Shown piece by piece: positions 23,030-33,630 of a stretch of DNA of 64,000 nt (positions are counted from its first letter, which is position 1; every line of letters begins with the position of its first letter). The notes below the pieces were generated by a model. It saw only the letters and a list, made by a program, of their open reading frames with translations. It searched no databases and had not been told where the DNA came from. The stretch comes from Alopecurus myosuroides (taxonomy: Eukaryota > Streptophyta > Magnoliopsida > Poales > Poaceae): assembly GCA_028641055.1 (NCBI GenBank), contig CM054060.1, positions 292,750,660 through 292,814,659 on the forward strand, given 5' to 3'. Made by a program: the position numbers and the translations under genes.

Positions 23030-23661
23030 CCCCACAGCTCAAAGGGTTTTCTTTTTCTTTTTTCTTCCTTTTGTTTTTTTTTGCTTGTAGGAAAGTAAAG
23101 GAGAGAGAGAAAAGAATAGGTTTTTGGGAGTTTAACTTTTTAGGAAAATAATGTTATTAATTTTCAAAACAGTAATGTCAAAGCAATGTTAACCTTAGTT
23201 TCAAAATTTTGAAATATTAATTTGATTTTTATATTTGTTAGTTGAATTTCAAATAGGGTTTCCCATAGCTTTGATTTTTAAAATAAACAAGTTTTATTTA
23301 ATAAGATCAAACACTATGAAAACTTAGTGAGTTTAAAATGTTTGGAAGATTTTAATCTTTAAACCACAATTGGAACATGCCAATTATGATTGATTTTGAA
23401 TTGAATTTGAATTTACCATTAGGGTGTTGATAAAAGAAATTTTTATTTAACAAGCAATTTAAATAAATTCAACTTCAAACTATTGGAAGCAATTTGAGTT
23501 GTTTAGTTGGCAAATGTTAAATTGGAAACTTTGGACATGTTTTGAAAGTTTAAATTGGTTTGAACTTTTTCAGTTGTTTTGAAAACATGGTGCAATGCAT
23601 ATGATGCATGTGATGCAAAGCAACCAACTTTCTACTTAGGGGGAACACCCCAGGTGTTACA
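23030..23661 (-). repeat. Terminal segment of LTR copy A (direct repeat)
   Basis: Runs from the CCTCCCCACAGCTCA phrase to ...CCCCAGGTGTTACA. It matches 24770-25404 at nearly every base, apart from a few substitutions and small indels near its left end. The sequence further inside the two copies is much less similar. Confidence 0.8.
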
Positions 23662-23919
23662 GACGACACCACTAACAAGGGATTGCGCCCTCGCAATCCA
23701 CCTACTAACCCGGGAGGGGAAAGAAGTTCGACTATCGATTCTTCATGCTTCCAGTTGATCCCCTCGACACCACTAACAAGAGATTTTTGCTCGGGCTGAT
23801 GACGATGTTCTTCCACCAGGAATCTTCCGATGATCGAACCTATTAGGTTAAAGGCTCAGAAAACGTCCACCCACGTAGGATCCTAAGACTTTGAAAGATA
23901 GACAAGGGGGCTTTTATGC

Positions 23920-23991
23920 GCCCGCGGGGGATCGAACCTGGGTCTCCCCCAGCGCGCGGAACGGGTGCTACCACTGCGCTGCTGATTCGTT
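23920..23991 (-). other. tRNA-like segment in the nested element
   Basis: On the minus strand GCGCAGTGGTAGCA resembles a tRNA A box and GGTTCGATCC (complement of 23929-23938) is a near-perfect B box, at roughly tRNA spacing. A cloverleaf with paired acceptor arms is not evident. It is probably a tRNA-derived or chance Pol III-like promoter inside the LTR. A related segment lies at 22022-22093. Confidence 0.35.
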
Positions 23992-24601
23992 CGGTGATAC
24001 CCAAGGGAACTGACAGAAGATGTTGTATGTTATCGACGCTAACTGAATTTCGACAGAACAAATGCAGACATCGATCTACAGCACCACGGCGATCACGAAC
24101 GGCAGCAGCTGCGCTGATTCTTCCACGACCTGGAGGCGGATGGGGCAGGGAGTTGGGACGGGGCAGCATCTCACCAGGGGGCTCGGTGGTGGAGTTCGAC
24201 GACGACGACCGGCCCGAGGAGAAGGACGCCCTGGAGGTAAACCTCGCGGGTGGCCGGCGAGCTCGACGACGGACTTGGCGGCGTGCGGGGCTTCCAGAGC
24301 ACCTCCGGCCCACGATCTTCGTCGAGGAGGAAGCCAGGGCCCTGGTGGCTCCATTCCCCGTCACGGCACGGTGAGAAATGGCCCTAGGCGGCGACGGCGG
24401 AGGGGGGTTCTGACGAAGGGAGCTGCCCGGTGGGTGTGTAGGTTCAGAGAGATGGCGGCGGGAGGGAGATGGCAGAGGGTAGGGGGCTAGGGCGAGGGGG
24501 AGAGGAGGGTTTTTATGGGGGGTATCGAGCTCGTACGGCAGAGCATCGGAGGGGGGAAGAGGAGATCAGCGGTGGTGGGGGAATGACAGCGACAGGAGCT
24601 T

Positions 24602-24619
24602 CCCCCCCCCCCCCCCCCG
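24602..24619. repeat. Poly(C) run
   Basis: An 18-base run of C inside the nested element. Likely unstable in sequencing and replication. Confidence 0.8.
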
Positions 24620-24769
24620 CGTCCGTACGAGGAAGAAGAGAGAAGTGGGTTGTTCGGGAGGTGGGCTGGATGGTGGGGTGCGGGGCCTGCTGGGCTGCTT
24701 GATGGGCTAGGGAGAAAGTGAGGTGCGGCTGGGGGGAGAGGGGAAAGGCTGGTGGGCTGGCCTGCCTCC

Positions 24770-25404
24770 CCACAGCTCACCCTTTTGTTGCTTTTATTTT
24801 TTCCTGCTTGCACATTTTTTTGTTTTTTCCTTTTTGGGTAGAAAAGAGAGAGAGAAAAGAATAGATTTTTAGGGGTTTTAACTTCTTATGAAATAAGGTT
24901 ATTAATTTTCCAAAACAGTAATGTCAAAGCAATTTAACATTAACTTCAGAAAGTTGACATGTTATTTGATTTGAATTTGTTAGTTGAAATTTCAAATAGG
25001 GTTTCCCATAGCTTTGATTTTTAAAATAAACAAGTTTTATTTAATAAGATCAAACACTATGAAAACTTAGTGAGTTTAAAATGTTTGGAAGATTTTAATC
25101 TTTAAACCACAGTTGGAACATGCCAATTATGATTGATTTTGAATTGAATTTGAATTTACCATTAGGGTGTTGATAAAAGAAATTTTGATTTAACAAGCAA
25201 TTTAAATAAATTCAACTTCAAACTATTGGAAGCAATTTGAGTTGTTTAGTTGGCAAATGTTAAATTGGAAACTTTGGACATGTTTTGATAGTTTAAATTG
25301 GTTTGAACTTTTTCAGTTGTTTTGAAAACATGGTGCAATGCATATGATGCATGTGATGCAAAGCAACCAACTTTCTACTTAGGGGGAAGACCCCAGGTGT
25401 TACA
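24770..25404 (-). repeat. Terminal segment of LTR copy B (direct repeat)
   Basis: Partner of 23030-23661 with a period of 1,743 bp at the GTTACA end. It forms the true outer end of the nested element, followed by the target duplication CTTTC. Confidence 0.8.
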
Positions 25405-25750
25405 CTTTCCATATGGGGAAGCAGTGCCAGAGGGGGCAGATTTCCTCTTGTGGGGAAATCCTAATTTTAGGGGCTTCTAGGTGAGAACCATGGTCTCACA
25501 ATATGCACTAGCTTTACTAGGGAATTTTCTCTAATTTATTTGAGATATAAATTAAGTGTAAAAGTGGGGAAATAAAAAGGGAAAAAAGGAGAGGGATTGG
25601 AGTCCAATCCGAAGTCTCCTAGGAGACTTGGTGTGGCCAAGGAGGGAGAGGGGAAACCAACCTCTCCTCCTATGGCAGGTATTCTCTTTGTCCCACTACA
25701 TAATCCATCCCCTCCCTCATTTTTTAGACACATAACTCGGTTTCGGCTAC

Positions 25751-25775
25751 TCTCTCTCTCTCTCTCTCTCTCTCT
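25751..25775. repeat. (TC)n microsatellite
   Basis: About 12 perfect TC units. It is followed by the degenerate AATTAGAGCCTCTAATT repeats at 25777-25940, inside the right half of the Angela-like LTR. Confidence 0.9.
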
Positions 25776-25776
25776 G

Positions 25777-25940
25777 AATTAGAGACCCTTTAACTAAATT
25801 AGAGCCTCTGATTGGAACCTCCCTAATTGAATTAGAGCCTCTAATTATAACCTCTCTAATTGAATTAGAGCCTCTAATTAGAATGTTTCTAATGGGATTA
25901 AAACTTCTGATTAGAGACCATCTAATTGGTTTAGGGTTTC
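25777..25940. repeat. Degenerate short tandem repeats
   Basis: Four to five imperfect units of about 36 bp built on GAATTAGAGCCTCTAATT, itself a near-palindrome. No coding sequence. Confidence 0.7.
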
Positions 25941-26346
25941 TTCTAATTGGGAGATGATGACTATCTCTCTCGATTATACCAGCCCTAATCTCTCTCCCTC
26001 TCTTTCCCATGTGTTGGGACTTCTCCACCTCAATTGCAAACCTGCGGTGCCTGGTCCTGGGCGGCGAAGCGCTGCAGGATTTTGACTGACGTATGTGTGC
26101 GAGCTCTCAGAGGGGTAACATGTTATACCCTCACTCTTCTGGATCCAGAAGGTAGGGACACGGGGAATCGACAACGGTCCCACTGCTAGGTTTAGCCATG
26201 GGACTCTTCATCAGGTATCACCGACATCGTCATCGACACTACTTTTGCGCTTCGTGTCGGTGACAAATAAGATCTATCCACGCCTTTACCTGCATAGTAG
26301 ATCATGTGTGTTATGTAGGACGGAAATTTTTAAATTATGCTACATA

Positions 26347-26556
26347 CACCAATAATTTCTTCATCCATTATGACAGCGCGGTGCATCAGGACCTCGCCAC
26401 CACATTAGGAGCACCTTTGGATAAATGCTTGGCATGAGATTGAACGTGTGTGGCACTAGAAGTGGATGTACCATGCAAGACATTGAGAGGTATCCATCTC
26501 TGCTCACTCGAGGCGGTGCAGAATATCGTGCCTCCTCGACCACATGGAAAGTAGGA
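26347..26556. other. Target-site DNA left of the copia insertion
   Basis: Continuous with 37010 onward once the copia element and one TSD copy are removed. No domain recognised. It may be the 5' part of the LINE remnant seen from 38899. Confidence 0.35.
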
Positions 26557-26561
26557 CCTTT

Positions 26562-27960
26562 TGAAAGTATAGTATGGGCACCTAGAGGGGGCGAATAGGT
26601 GCTACGACCAATTTTAATTTTTCTTTAAGATTAGGATTGACACAAAGATAAATTCTCTAGATAGTGCAACTAAGGTGAATTTACCTATTTGACAAGGATA
26701 GCAATTAATGCAACTAGTACAACAATAAATGCTACACAAGTGAGTAAAGGATAAGGGAACGAGATAACCGATCGGAAGCACGCGGAGATACGATGTATTT
26801 CCGAGTTCCTCCTTGTAAAGGGAGTACGTGTCGTTGGAGGGGTGTGAGCTTGCCGCCAAGGCCTACTCAACGCCACAAAGGCCTCACCCTATTCTCCGAT
26901 GAACCCTGCCACAAAGGCCCAGTTCACCTTCCACTATTGATCCCCTTTGAGGCAGGAATCGAGTCCTTTACAAACAAGTTTGGGGCACACACCCACAACC
27001 AAATTGGGGGCTCCCAACACTCACAAATCACCAAGAGTAGCAAGAAGCCTAGGTTCTCCACAAGAGGAAACCCTAGGCAAAGATCTCTCAAGCAAATGAG
27101 AGGGGAAATGAAATCCGGTTGGTGAAGACATAGATTGGGGCCGTCTCCTTCAATCCTCCAAAGATGAAGGCTTTTGGGTGGAGGTATTTGGAGATCTAGC
27201 AAGGTGGGTGAGCTCTAGCAATGGTGAGATCTATTCTGGACGAGCTAGCTGGAGGTAGGTGGAGGAGAGGGGGTATTTATACCCCTCATAAAGTTTGGAG
27301 CCGTTGGAGATATTTCTGCCAAACTCACACCGGAGACTCCGGTGTAAAGGCCGGAGACTCCGGTCTGAAGTTTTTCGCAGACCACCAGTCCGGAGACTCC
27401 GGACAGTCTTCGGTAAGTCTCCGGTGTCGATGCAGCGGGCGACACCACTCTCTCCACCTTCGTAATCTTCAGGAAATCATCAGTCCGGAGACTCCGGTCT
27501 TGTCTTGCCGCCTGAGCCCAGAGTGTGTTTGTGGTCTTTCGAGAGCAGAAGGTAACAGCCACATCGGAGACTCCGGATAGTCTCCTTTAAGTCTCCGGAC
27601 TAGGTACCGCAGGAGACACCAGATGAACTCGGCCAAATTCTCCAAAGGAAAAGCCCACACAGGAAACTCCGGTGCATCTCCTGTAAGTCTCCGGTCTGGG
27701 TACCGCAGGCGACACCAGAAATCTAGAGAACCAAGCCTGGTTAATTTCTTCACACCGGAGACTCCGGTCTGGGAGACCAGAGACTTCGGCCTGGAATAAA
27801 TTCCAGCAGAATTAATTCCTGGAACTTTGCATCTTTTTGTAACTCACTACCACCATATCAAATATGTTTTTTAGGCCCTGAAAAACATCAACACACTTAA
27901 GGATACATGTGTTGTTAACAAACACCAAAAAAAGATGATTTAAGCGTGTTTGCACTTTCA
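26562..27960 (-). repeat. 3' LTR of the copia element
   Basis: On the minus strand it starts TGAAAGTGCAAACACGC and ends ACTATACTTTCA. A TATA box (TATAAATA, complement of 27274-27281) lies next to a short inverted GGGGTATAAATACCCC context. About six copies of CCGGAGACTCCGG sit between 27330 and 27770. It differs from the 5' LTR by substitutions and indels, including one extra palindrome block near 27325-27345. Confidence 0.93.
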
Positions 27961-27976
27961 ATCTCCCCCTTTTTGG
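27961..27976 (-). other. Polypurine tract of the copia element
   Basis: The minus strand reads AAAAAGGGGGAGAT immediately before the 3' LTR TGAAAG. This is the plus-strand primer for reverse transcription and confirms the LTR boundary. Confidence 0.85.
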
Positions 27977-28408
27977 TGTTTGATGACAACACATATATTT
28001 GCAATAAAATCACAGCTAGACTATGTTTGTAAAAGATAGACGGGCTTTCGAACACTTAAGTCGTGAGCTCCCCCTATATTTTACAAACAATGCCCTCTAG
28101 ATCAACTACTAGTGAACAATATACATACATGCATAGAGACAATAAATAAAGCAATATTAAGCAATAATATGATAGATAGCTTCACCATGTAGTCTCACCA
28201 CACACATAACATTCATAGTTCACTAGGAAATCAAAGAAACTAAGATAAAGAGAACACAAGTCATAAAAGCAAATCAAGTTCAAAGACTTGTGTTCCAAAG
28301 CAACCAAATCAAAGCAACCCTTGCAAAGCCCGGAGAAGACAAGCTACTTCTCCCCCTTTGGCATCGAGACACCAAAAAGGGAAAAGAGCACAACACGAAC
28401 CCAAGGAA

Positions 28409-29932
28409 TCAGTCATCATAATTAGCATGCTCCTCATCATCTTCTTCTTCCTCGGTCATAGTGGCCTTACCACGGTTGGTTGAAGAGGAAGGAGATGAGG
28501 TAACCTCCTCGAAGTCACCCCATGGGAAGAGGTCAGTGTTACAGTTCTCATAGGATGCAGTCACGAACGCAGTGGGAGGAGTGGGAGGAGTACCAACAGG
28601 AGGAGTATCCCCACAACCATCATGGTCCTGGAGCTTGGAGACCATCTTCTTTAGCTCATGCCTCTCCTTATAGGCCACATGGTTCTCCTTGTGCACTGCA
28701 ATTGTCATGCACAGAATGTTGCGCTGAAACCATGACAGCTTCTTCATCTCATCCTGTGTCTCTTCCTTGCTAGAGCGGTGAGATGGAGGATCTGTATTCT
28801 TCCTCCTGGACCTAGGAGCAGCCTCAGCATAACCCATGGGGTGTGAGTGTCAGGACGGTGAGAGGACAGAACCTGGAGAGTACCAACAGTGTGCTCAACA
28901 TCACACACCAAGCACGGAAACTGGTCAAGAATGAGCTTCATCACATAAGGAGCATACATGGGAACCTTCTTGATCTCAATCATAGAAGAATAGATCTCCT
29001 CTTTGATGAAATGCATGACATCAATCTCGTAGCCCTCTCCATATGGACCACCTAAGTGACACTAGAAGGCATGGTAGAGTAAGTTCACGAGACCTCCACG
29101 AATAGCATCCACATTCCCGGCCTTGGGAGCAATATTGTTGCGGAAGAGACGGAGAACAATGTTGTAAACCCTCTTGAGGTCCTTAGCGGTGCCGGTGCTT
29201 GATAGCTTCTCATACATAGGAGCCATTTGCTTCTTGTCATAGGCCACACCATGAACATGCATACGATGACCATTGTCCTCACCCCAAGGGTAGTCAAGAA
29301 GCTCAGCCAAACGTTTCATCGAGGACTCACACTCAACAGACCCTGTCATCCACCTCAAAGTAATATTTTCATCTTCACCAAAGGTAACAGTGGCAAAGAA
29401 CTGCTGAACGGCCAAGACATTGTAGTTTTGCTGAATGCCAACAAGGTGCTCAAGTCCAAGCTTCTTTGTGATCCACACAGCCTCCTCAAAGTACTCAGAA
29501 CTGTCAAGAGCCTCCAAGTCGAGAACCTTCTGAGGACAAACAGGTTGCCTGAGCTTGGAGTAGATCTCCCTCATAATCAACTCAGACTCCCTCCTCCAGT
29601 AATGAGAAGTCTTAGCAGTGCGGGCCATTGTAAAGAATGGCTTGGCCCTCATGATCCTATACTCCTTCTTGCTCATGGATGCCACAGAGGTGATAGTGTC
29701 AAACCTGGCCTTCTTTGCAAGTTCACTCCTCTGCCTAGCCTGTGCTTTTTTCCCGTTGATGCTGCTCAGCCTCAAAAGTCCTCCTCTGACCAACCCTACT
29801 AGTGTCCTCATCGGTGACGTGATAGTTGCGTGAGTGTGTACGGTACTTCCTTCTTTGGACGATGTTGGGGTTTGATGATGATGACTTAGTCCTTTTTCCC
29901 TTGTCACCCGAGCCTGCCATTGAGGCTCCCAC
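28409..29932 (-). pseudogene. Accessory ORF of the copia element between pol and 3' LTR
   Basis: A protein of about 450-500 residues, read on the same strand as gag-pol. The likely start is near 29920 (MAGSGDKGKR), followed by a serine/lysine-rich head. A frame change at an A-run near 29750 leads to the main domain at 29062-29745 (landmarks YRIMRAKPF, WITKKLGLEHLVGI, LRWMTGSVE, LLDYPWGED, VYNIVLRLFRNNIAP). A TAG at 29062-29064 and a second frame change near 28840 separate a C-terminal part (28409-28837) that ends in an acidic EEEEDDEEHANYDD tail. The main domain resembles the uncharacterised plant transposon protein domain common in grass retroelements (Transposase_32-like, from memory). It is not an envelope protein: I see no signal peptide or membrane helix. 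Its function is unknown. Confidence 0.6.
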
Positions 29933-30081
29933 GGATGGGAGAAGTGAGGGGAAGTCGAGGGAGGGGAATCCGGCGGGAAACTGGCCGGAGGCGTCCTTGG
30001 CGGCGGTCGTCGGCGTAGCAGCAGTTTTGGGGGCGGGGGGGGGGAAGTGGGGATGAAAACCCTAACTTCCCCGAGCCCCCT

Positions 30082-30095
30082 CTTTTTATACTGCC
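30082..30095 (-). promoter_or_regulatory. TATA-like box upstream of the accessory ORF
   Basis: The minus strand reads GCAGTATAAAAAGAGGGGG about 160 bases before the likely ATG of the accessory ORF. Between 30110 and 30180, directly upstream, lie CCGGAG/CTCCGG motifs like those in the LTR. This suggests a separate internal promoter for this ORF; inference only. Confidence 0.4.
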
Positions 30096-30664
30096 GCACA
30101 CCACACTGGAATCTCCGGTCTAAACACCGGAGTCTCCGAACTGGCCAGAGATTCTGGTGTGGCAGACCGGAGTCTTTGGACCACACGCCAAAAAACACCA
30201 AGGAATGGACATGACATGTACGCAGCAAATAAAACTTGTTCGTTTGGAAAGTCTTGGCTTGGGAAAGAAAAACAACAGAAGAGAGGGAACTTCATACTCA
30301 AGAAATGCAAGAAATCATTTGAACACCAAATTTTTTGAGTTTGTTATTCAAAATGGCAAACAACTCTCAATAAGTCAAAATACGACCAAATAAGAACCAA
30401 CTCTTCAAAGGAAGAGGTTGGTGGCCTAAGCCACCATGTAAGAGAACATGGTATGTCGCCGTGAAGATATATCTTGGGTACATTGCCGACTCTCGACATT
30501 GAAGCTCACAATTCAACATTAGGAAAAGAGAGATAACAATGAGTTTTTACTATGGGCATAATGGGGGGAGGGACAACCCAATGTGTTAGGATAACACTCC
30601 CCCTACGTCCATGCCTACACCTAAACCCAAACACGTTTCATCTATAGGGGTGTGTGCAAGATCC

Positions 30665-31981
30665 TCAAGTCAAGCTCCTAGAATCAATGATGTTGAGTTC
30701 ATTCCTCAAGAACATGAATCTTGCATCGTCGAGTGGCTTCGTGAAGATATCCGCAAGATTGTCCTTGGTGGGCACATATGCGAGAGCAATATCGCATCTT
30801 GCCACATGGTCACAGATGAAATGATGACGAATCTCAATGTGCTTAGTTCTTGTGTGTTGCGCGGGGTTGTAGGCGATCTTGATGGCACTTTCATTGTCAC
30901 ACATGAGAGGCACCTTATCCAAATGAACATCATATTCCTTGAGAGTTTGCCTCATCCATAGCAATTGGGTGCAAGCACTTGCGGCGGCTACATACTCGGC
31001 TTCGGCGGTGGAGAGAGATATGCAATTTTGCTTCTTGGAAGACCAACTCACCAAAGACCTACCAAGAAATTGGCAAGCCCCAGAAGTCGACTTCCTATCA
31101 TCTTGATCACCCGCCCAATCGGAATCCGTGTGGCCCTTGAGAGAGAATTGTGCCCCCTTTGGGTACCACAAACCAAACCTTGAGGTATGAACCAAATACC
31201 GAAAAATCCTATGGACCGCCACTAAGTGGCTTTCGTTAGGAGCCGCTTGATACCTTGCACACACACCTACACTCAAAACGATATCGGGCCTAGATGCACA
31301 AAGGTAAAGCAAAGAACCAATCATAGAACGATACAACTTTTGGTCCACATCTTTACCATTCGGGTTACGCTTGAGGTGGCACTGGACTTTCATAGGAGAT
31401 GGCTTGATCTTTGCATTTTGGAAGTTAAACATCTTGATCATGTCTTGGGTATACTTGGCTTGAGAAATGAAAGTACCACGAGCCAATTGCTTGATCTCAA
31501 ATCCAAGGAAGAATTTAAGCTCTCCCATCATAGACATCTCGAACCTGTCAGTCATAAGCTTTGAGAACTCATTATTGAAAGCATGGTTAGTTGAGACAAA
31601 GATGATATCGTCCACATAGAGTTGGCATATGAAAAGCTCTCCCTTTACTCTCTTTGTGAAGAGAGTGGGGTCGATCTTCCCAACTTCAAAACCACGGTCA
31701 TCCAACAACTCTCTAAGGTGCTCATACCACGCACGTGGTGCTTGTTTAAGTCCATAGAGCGCCTTATTGAGCTTGTAGACATGGTTAGGAAAGTTGAGGT
31801 TCTCGAACCCTGGAGGTTGCTTAATATATACCTCCTCCTTGAGTGGACCATTCAATAAAGCACTTTTTAACATCCATTTGTTGCAATTTGAAATTATGCG
31901 AAGAAGCATAATCAAGAAGGATACGGATGGACTCAAGGCGATCCACAGGAGCATAAGTTTCATCAAAGTCAATGCCTTCAA
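30665..31981 (-). pseudogene. Copia reverse transcriptase (C-terminal part) and RNase H
   Basis: An open 438-codon frame. After a frame-shifted start comes LLNGPLKEEVYIKQPPGFE, then YKLNKALYGLKQAPRAWYE, the RT catalytic motif YVDDIIF, and ASRPDIVLSVGVCARYQA. RNase H carries HTDSDWAGD, STAEAEYVAAA and CDNESAIKIA, the expected acidic catalytic positions, and a TKHIEIRHHF tail. This stretch is intact, but it overlaps the preceding RT frame at 31821-31981 by a one-base frame difference in MDVK-x-AFLNG. It acts in cDNA synthesis in retroelement particles. Confidence 0.9.
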
Positions 31982-32680
31982 CTTGACTGTAACCTTGAGC
32001 TACCAATCTTGCCTTGTTCGTTATAACAATGCCATGTTCATCTTGCTTGTTCTTTAATATCCACTTAGTGCCAATAATATTGTGGCAATCTTTGGGCTTC
32101 TCAACTAATCTCCAAACCTTGTTGCGCTCAAAGTTATTGAGCTCATCATGCATAGCTTCAACCCAATCGGAGTCCTCAAGAGCTTCAAACACTTTGTTCG
32201 GTTCCACCATAGATATGTGAGCTTGATGCTCACTAAAATCTGCCAATTGCCTTCTTGTGGATTTTCTAGCTTGAACATCTTCCAAGACCTTGTTGTCTTG
32301 GGCATCAATTAGCTTCAAAGCTCTTCTTATCCTTCTAGCACGACGGGCTTCGATCTCCTCATTATTGCGAGGAAGGATCACTTGATCATCTTGATCATTT
32401 GGGTCCCCGTCTTGACCAACTTGGCCTTGATCATCATCATAATCATCATCAACAACAACAATTTCTTCAACACTAGATTCAACTTGAGGAGAGGAAGATG
32501 AGGATGGTTGATCTTGTCCTTGACCTTGACTAGCATGAATAATAGGAGTGGTTGCATCTTGCGTAGTAACTTGGTCAATAAGAGGAGGGTCTTCAACATG
32601 TTCTTTGGTAGGTGCATCACTTGGCTTGTTCTTCTATTGTAGAGGATGGGTCCACTTGGGTAGAGCATAGTCCTTCTCAA
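31821..32680 (-). pseudogene. Copia reverse transcriptase, N-terminal part
   Basis: Contains the linker (RRIRRALKLIDAQ) and the RT start: EALEDSDWVEAMHDELNNFE, NIIGTKWILKNKQDE, KARLVAQGYSQVEGIDFDETYAPV and LQQMDVK, after which the frame breaks. The upstream piece (32378-32680) is a low-complexity stretch in another frame, which is usual between integrase and RT. At least two frameshifts separate this from integrase and from the rest of RT. Confidence 0.85.
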
Positions 32681-33627
32681 GTTGCCATAAGGTGTCCCTC
32701 GATGGGGCGGAAAAATCCCACACCCATCCTTCCTATGGCTTCTTGAGGCATTTCAACATCTACATTAGAAACATGAAATTGCGCCACTTGGGAGCCATCA
32801 TTTTCCTCGAAAACCACACTACAAGATTCTTTGGCAATCTGTGAGACTTTGTCAAAGACTCTATAAGTGTGGGATTCGGCACCGTAACCAACAAATATAC
32901 CCTCAATAGTTTTGGATTGAAATTTAGACAACCTAACACCCTTGATCAAATAAAAGCACTTACAACCGAATACACGGAAGTAGGAGACGTTGGGCTTGTT
33001 ACCAGTGAGGATCTCATACGGATTCTTGTCCAAGCCCTTGCGGATGTAGAGGCGGTTGGAGGAGTTTCATGTGGTGGATATGGCCTCGGCCCATAAATAT
33101 TGGGGAGAAGAATACTCCGCCAACATGGTCCTTGCCATATCCAAGAGAGTGCGATTCTTCCTTTCGGCAACACCATTTTGTTGAGGAGTGTAAGTGGCAG
33201 AGTATTGATGGCGAATGCCCTCTTCACTAAGGAATTCATTCAAAGTGTAGTTCTTGAACTCCGAACCATTGTCACTCCTAATAGCCATGATTTGCACATT
33301 TTGTTGACGTTGCACTTGGTTGGAGAAGTCGATGATGGTTTGTTGAGTCTCACTCTTGCACTTGAAGAAATAAACCCAAGTGTATCTTGAATAATCATTG
33401 ATAATCACCAAGCAATACTTCTTGCCACCAAGACTTTCCTCGGGCACGACACCAAAGAGATCAACATGGAGAAGCTCCAAGGTACTCTTTGATGAAATAA
33501 TAGTCTTGGCCTTGTGCGAGATATCATGCATCTTTCCTTCAACACACGACCTACAAACGCGATCTTTGGAAAAGGAAAAATTTTCTTTTAGTCTGACAAT
33601 AAGGCCACCTTTGTGAAGACTTTGCAA
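32677..33627 (-). pseudogene. Copia integrase
   Basis: Frame 33067-33627 holds the end of the zinc finger (CRSCVEGKMHDISH) and the catalytic core: first D in ELLHVDLFGVVP, second D in IRSDNGSEF, E in NGVAERKNRTL. A frameshift follows at about 33060, and the reading continues at 32677-33033 with PYEILTGNKPNVSYFRVFG and FVGYGAESHTYRVF, the integrase C-terminal region. The catalytic triad is conserved but the gene is broken. Confidence 0.9.
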
Positions 33628-33630
33628 AGT

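Larger units (their letters stand above)
19023..25404 (-). mobile_element. Nested LTR-type element with 5-bp TSD CTTTC
   Basis: The element starts TGTGACGCCCCGAG and ends GGTGTTACA, so it has TG...CA termini, and is flanked by CTTTC on both sides (19018-19022 and 25405-25409). An LTR-like end (...GGTGTTACA) also occurs internally at 23661, and the roughly 630 bp before it are almost identical to those before 25404. The simplest reading, on the minus strand, is a truncated 5' LTR (23662-25404) fused to a complete LTR (19023-23661), i.e. a retrotransposon that lost most of its interior. No gag or pol is recognisable. Minus-strand peptide at 23670-23816 could be a scrap of interior. The family is unknown to me. 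Confidence 0.6.
17751..26346 (+). mobile_element. Angela-like copia LTR, split by a nested insertion
   Basis: The left part (17751-19022) starts TGTTGGATGTATGCCCAAGAG, a diverged version of the Angela LTR start TGTTGGAAATATGCCCTAGAG. It ends in GGTTCCGGAATAGTTCCGGAGG. The right part (25405 to about 26346) resumes with the duplicated CTTTC and ends ...TTATGCTACA, like Angela LTR ends. No PBS or coding sequence follows, so this looks like a solo or truncated LTR. I could not find a matching 5-bp target duplication, so the outer limits are approximate. Confidence 0.55.

Noticed and set aside
23929..23938. A functional tRNA gene
   Set aside because: B box is good, but no paired acceptor stem or anticodon arm could be drawn, and a related copy sits in the other LTR. 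Listed only as tRNA-like.
29062..30228. Taking the first ATG at 30228 as the start of the copia accessory protein
   Set aside because: The first 100 or so residues are proline-rich and read through the leader containing the TATA-like box. The natural start near 29920 is in another frame and joins after a shift in an A-run.
28409..30228. An envelope gene of an endogenous retrovirus
   Set aside because: No signal peptide, transmembrane helix or cleavage site is visible; the domain resembles a plant transposon protein.
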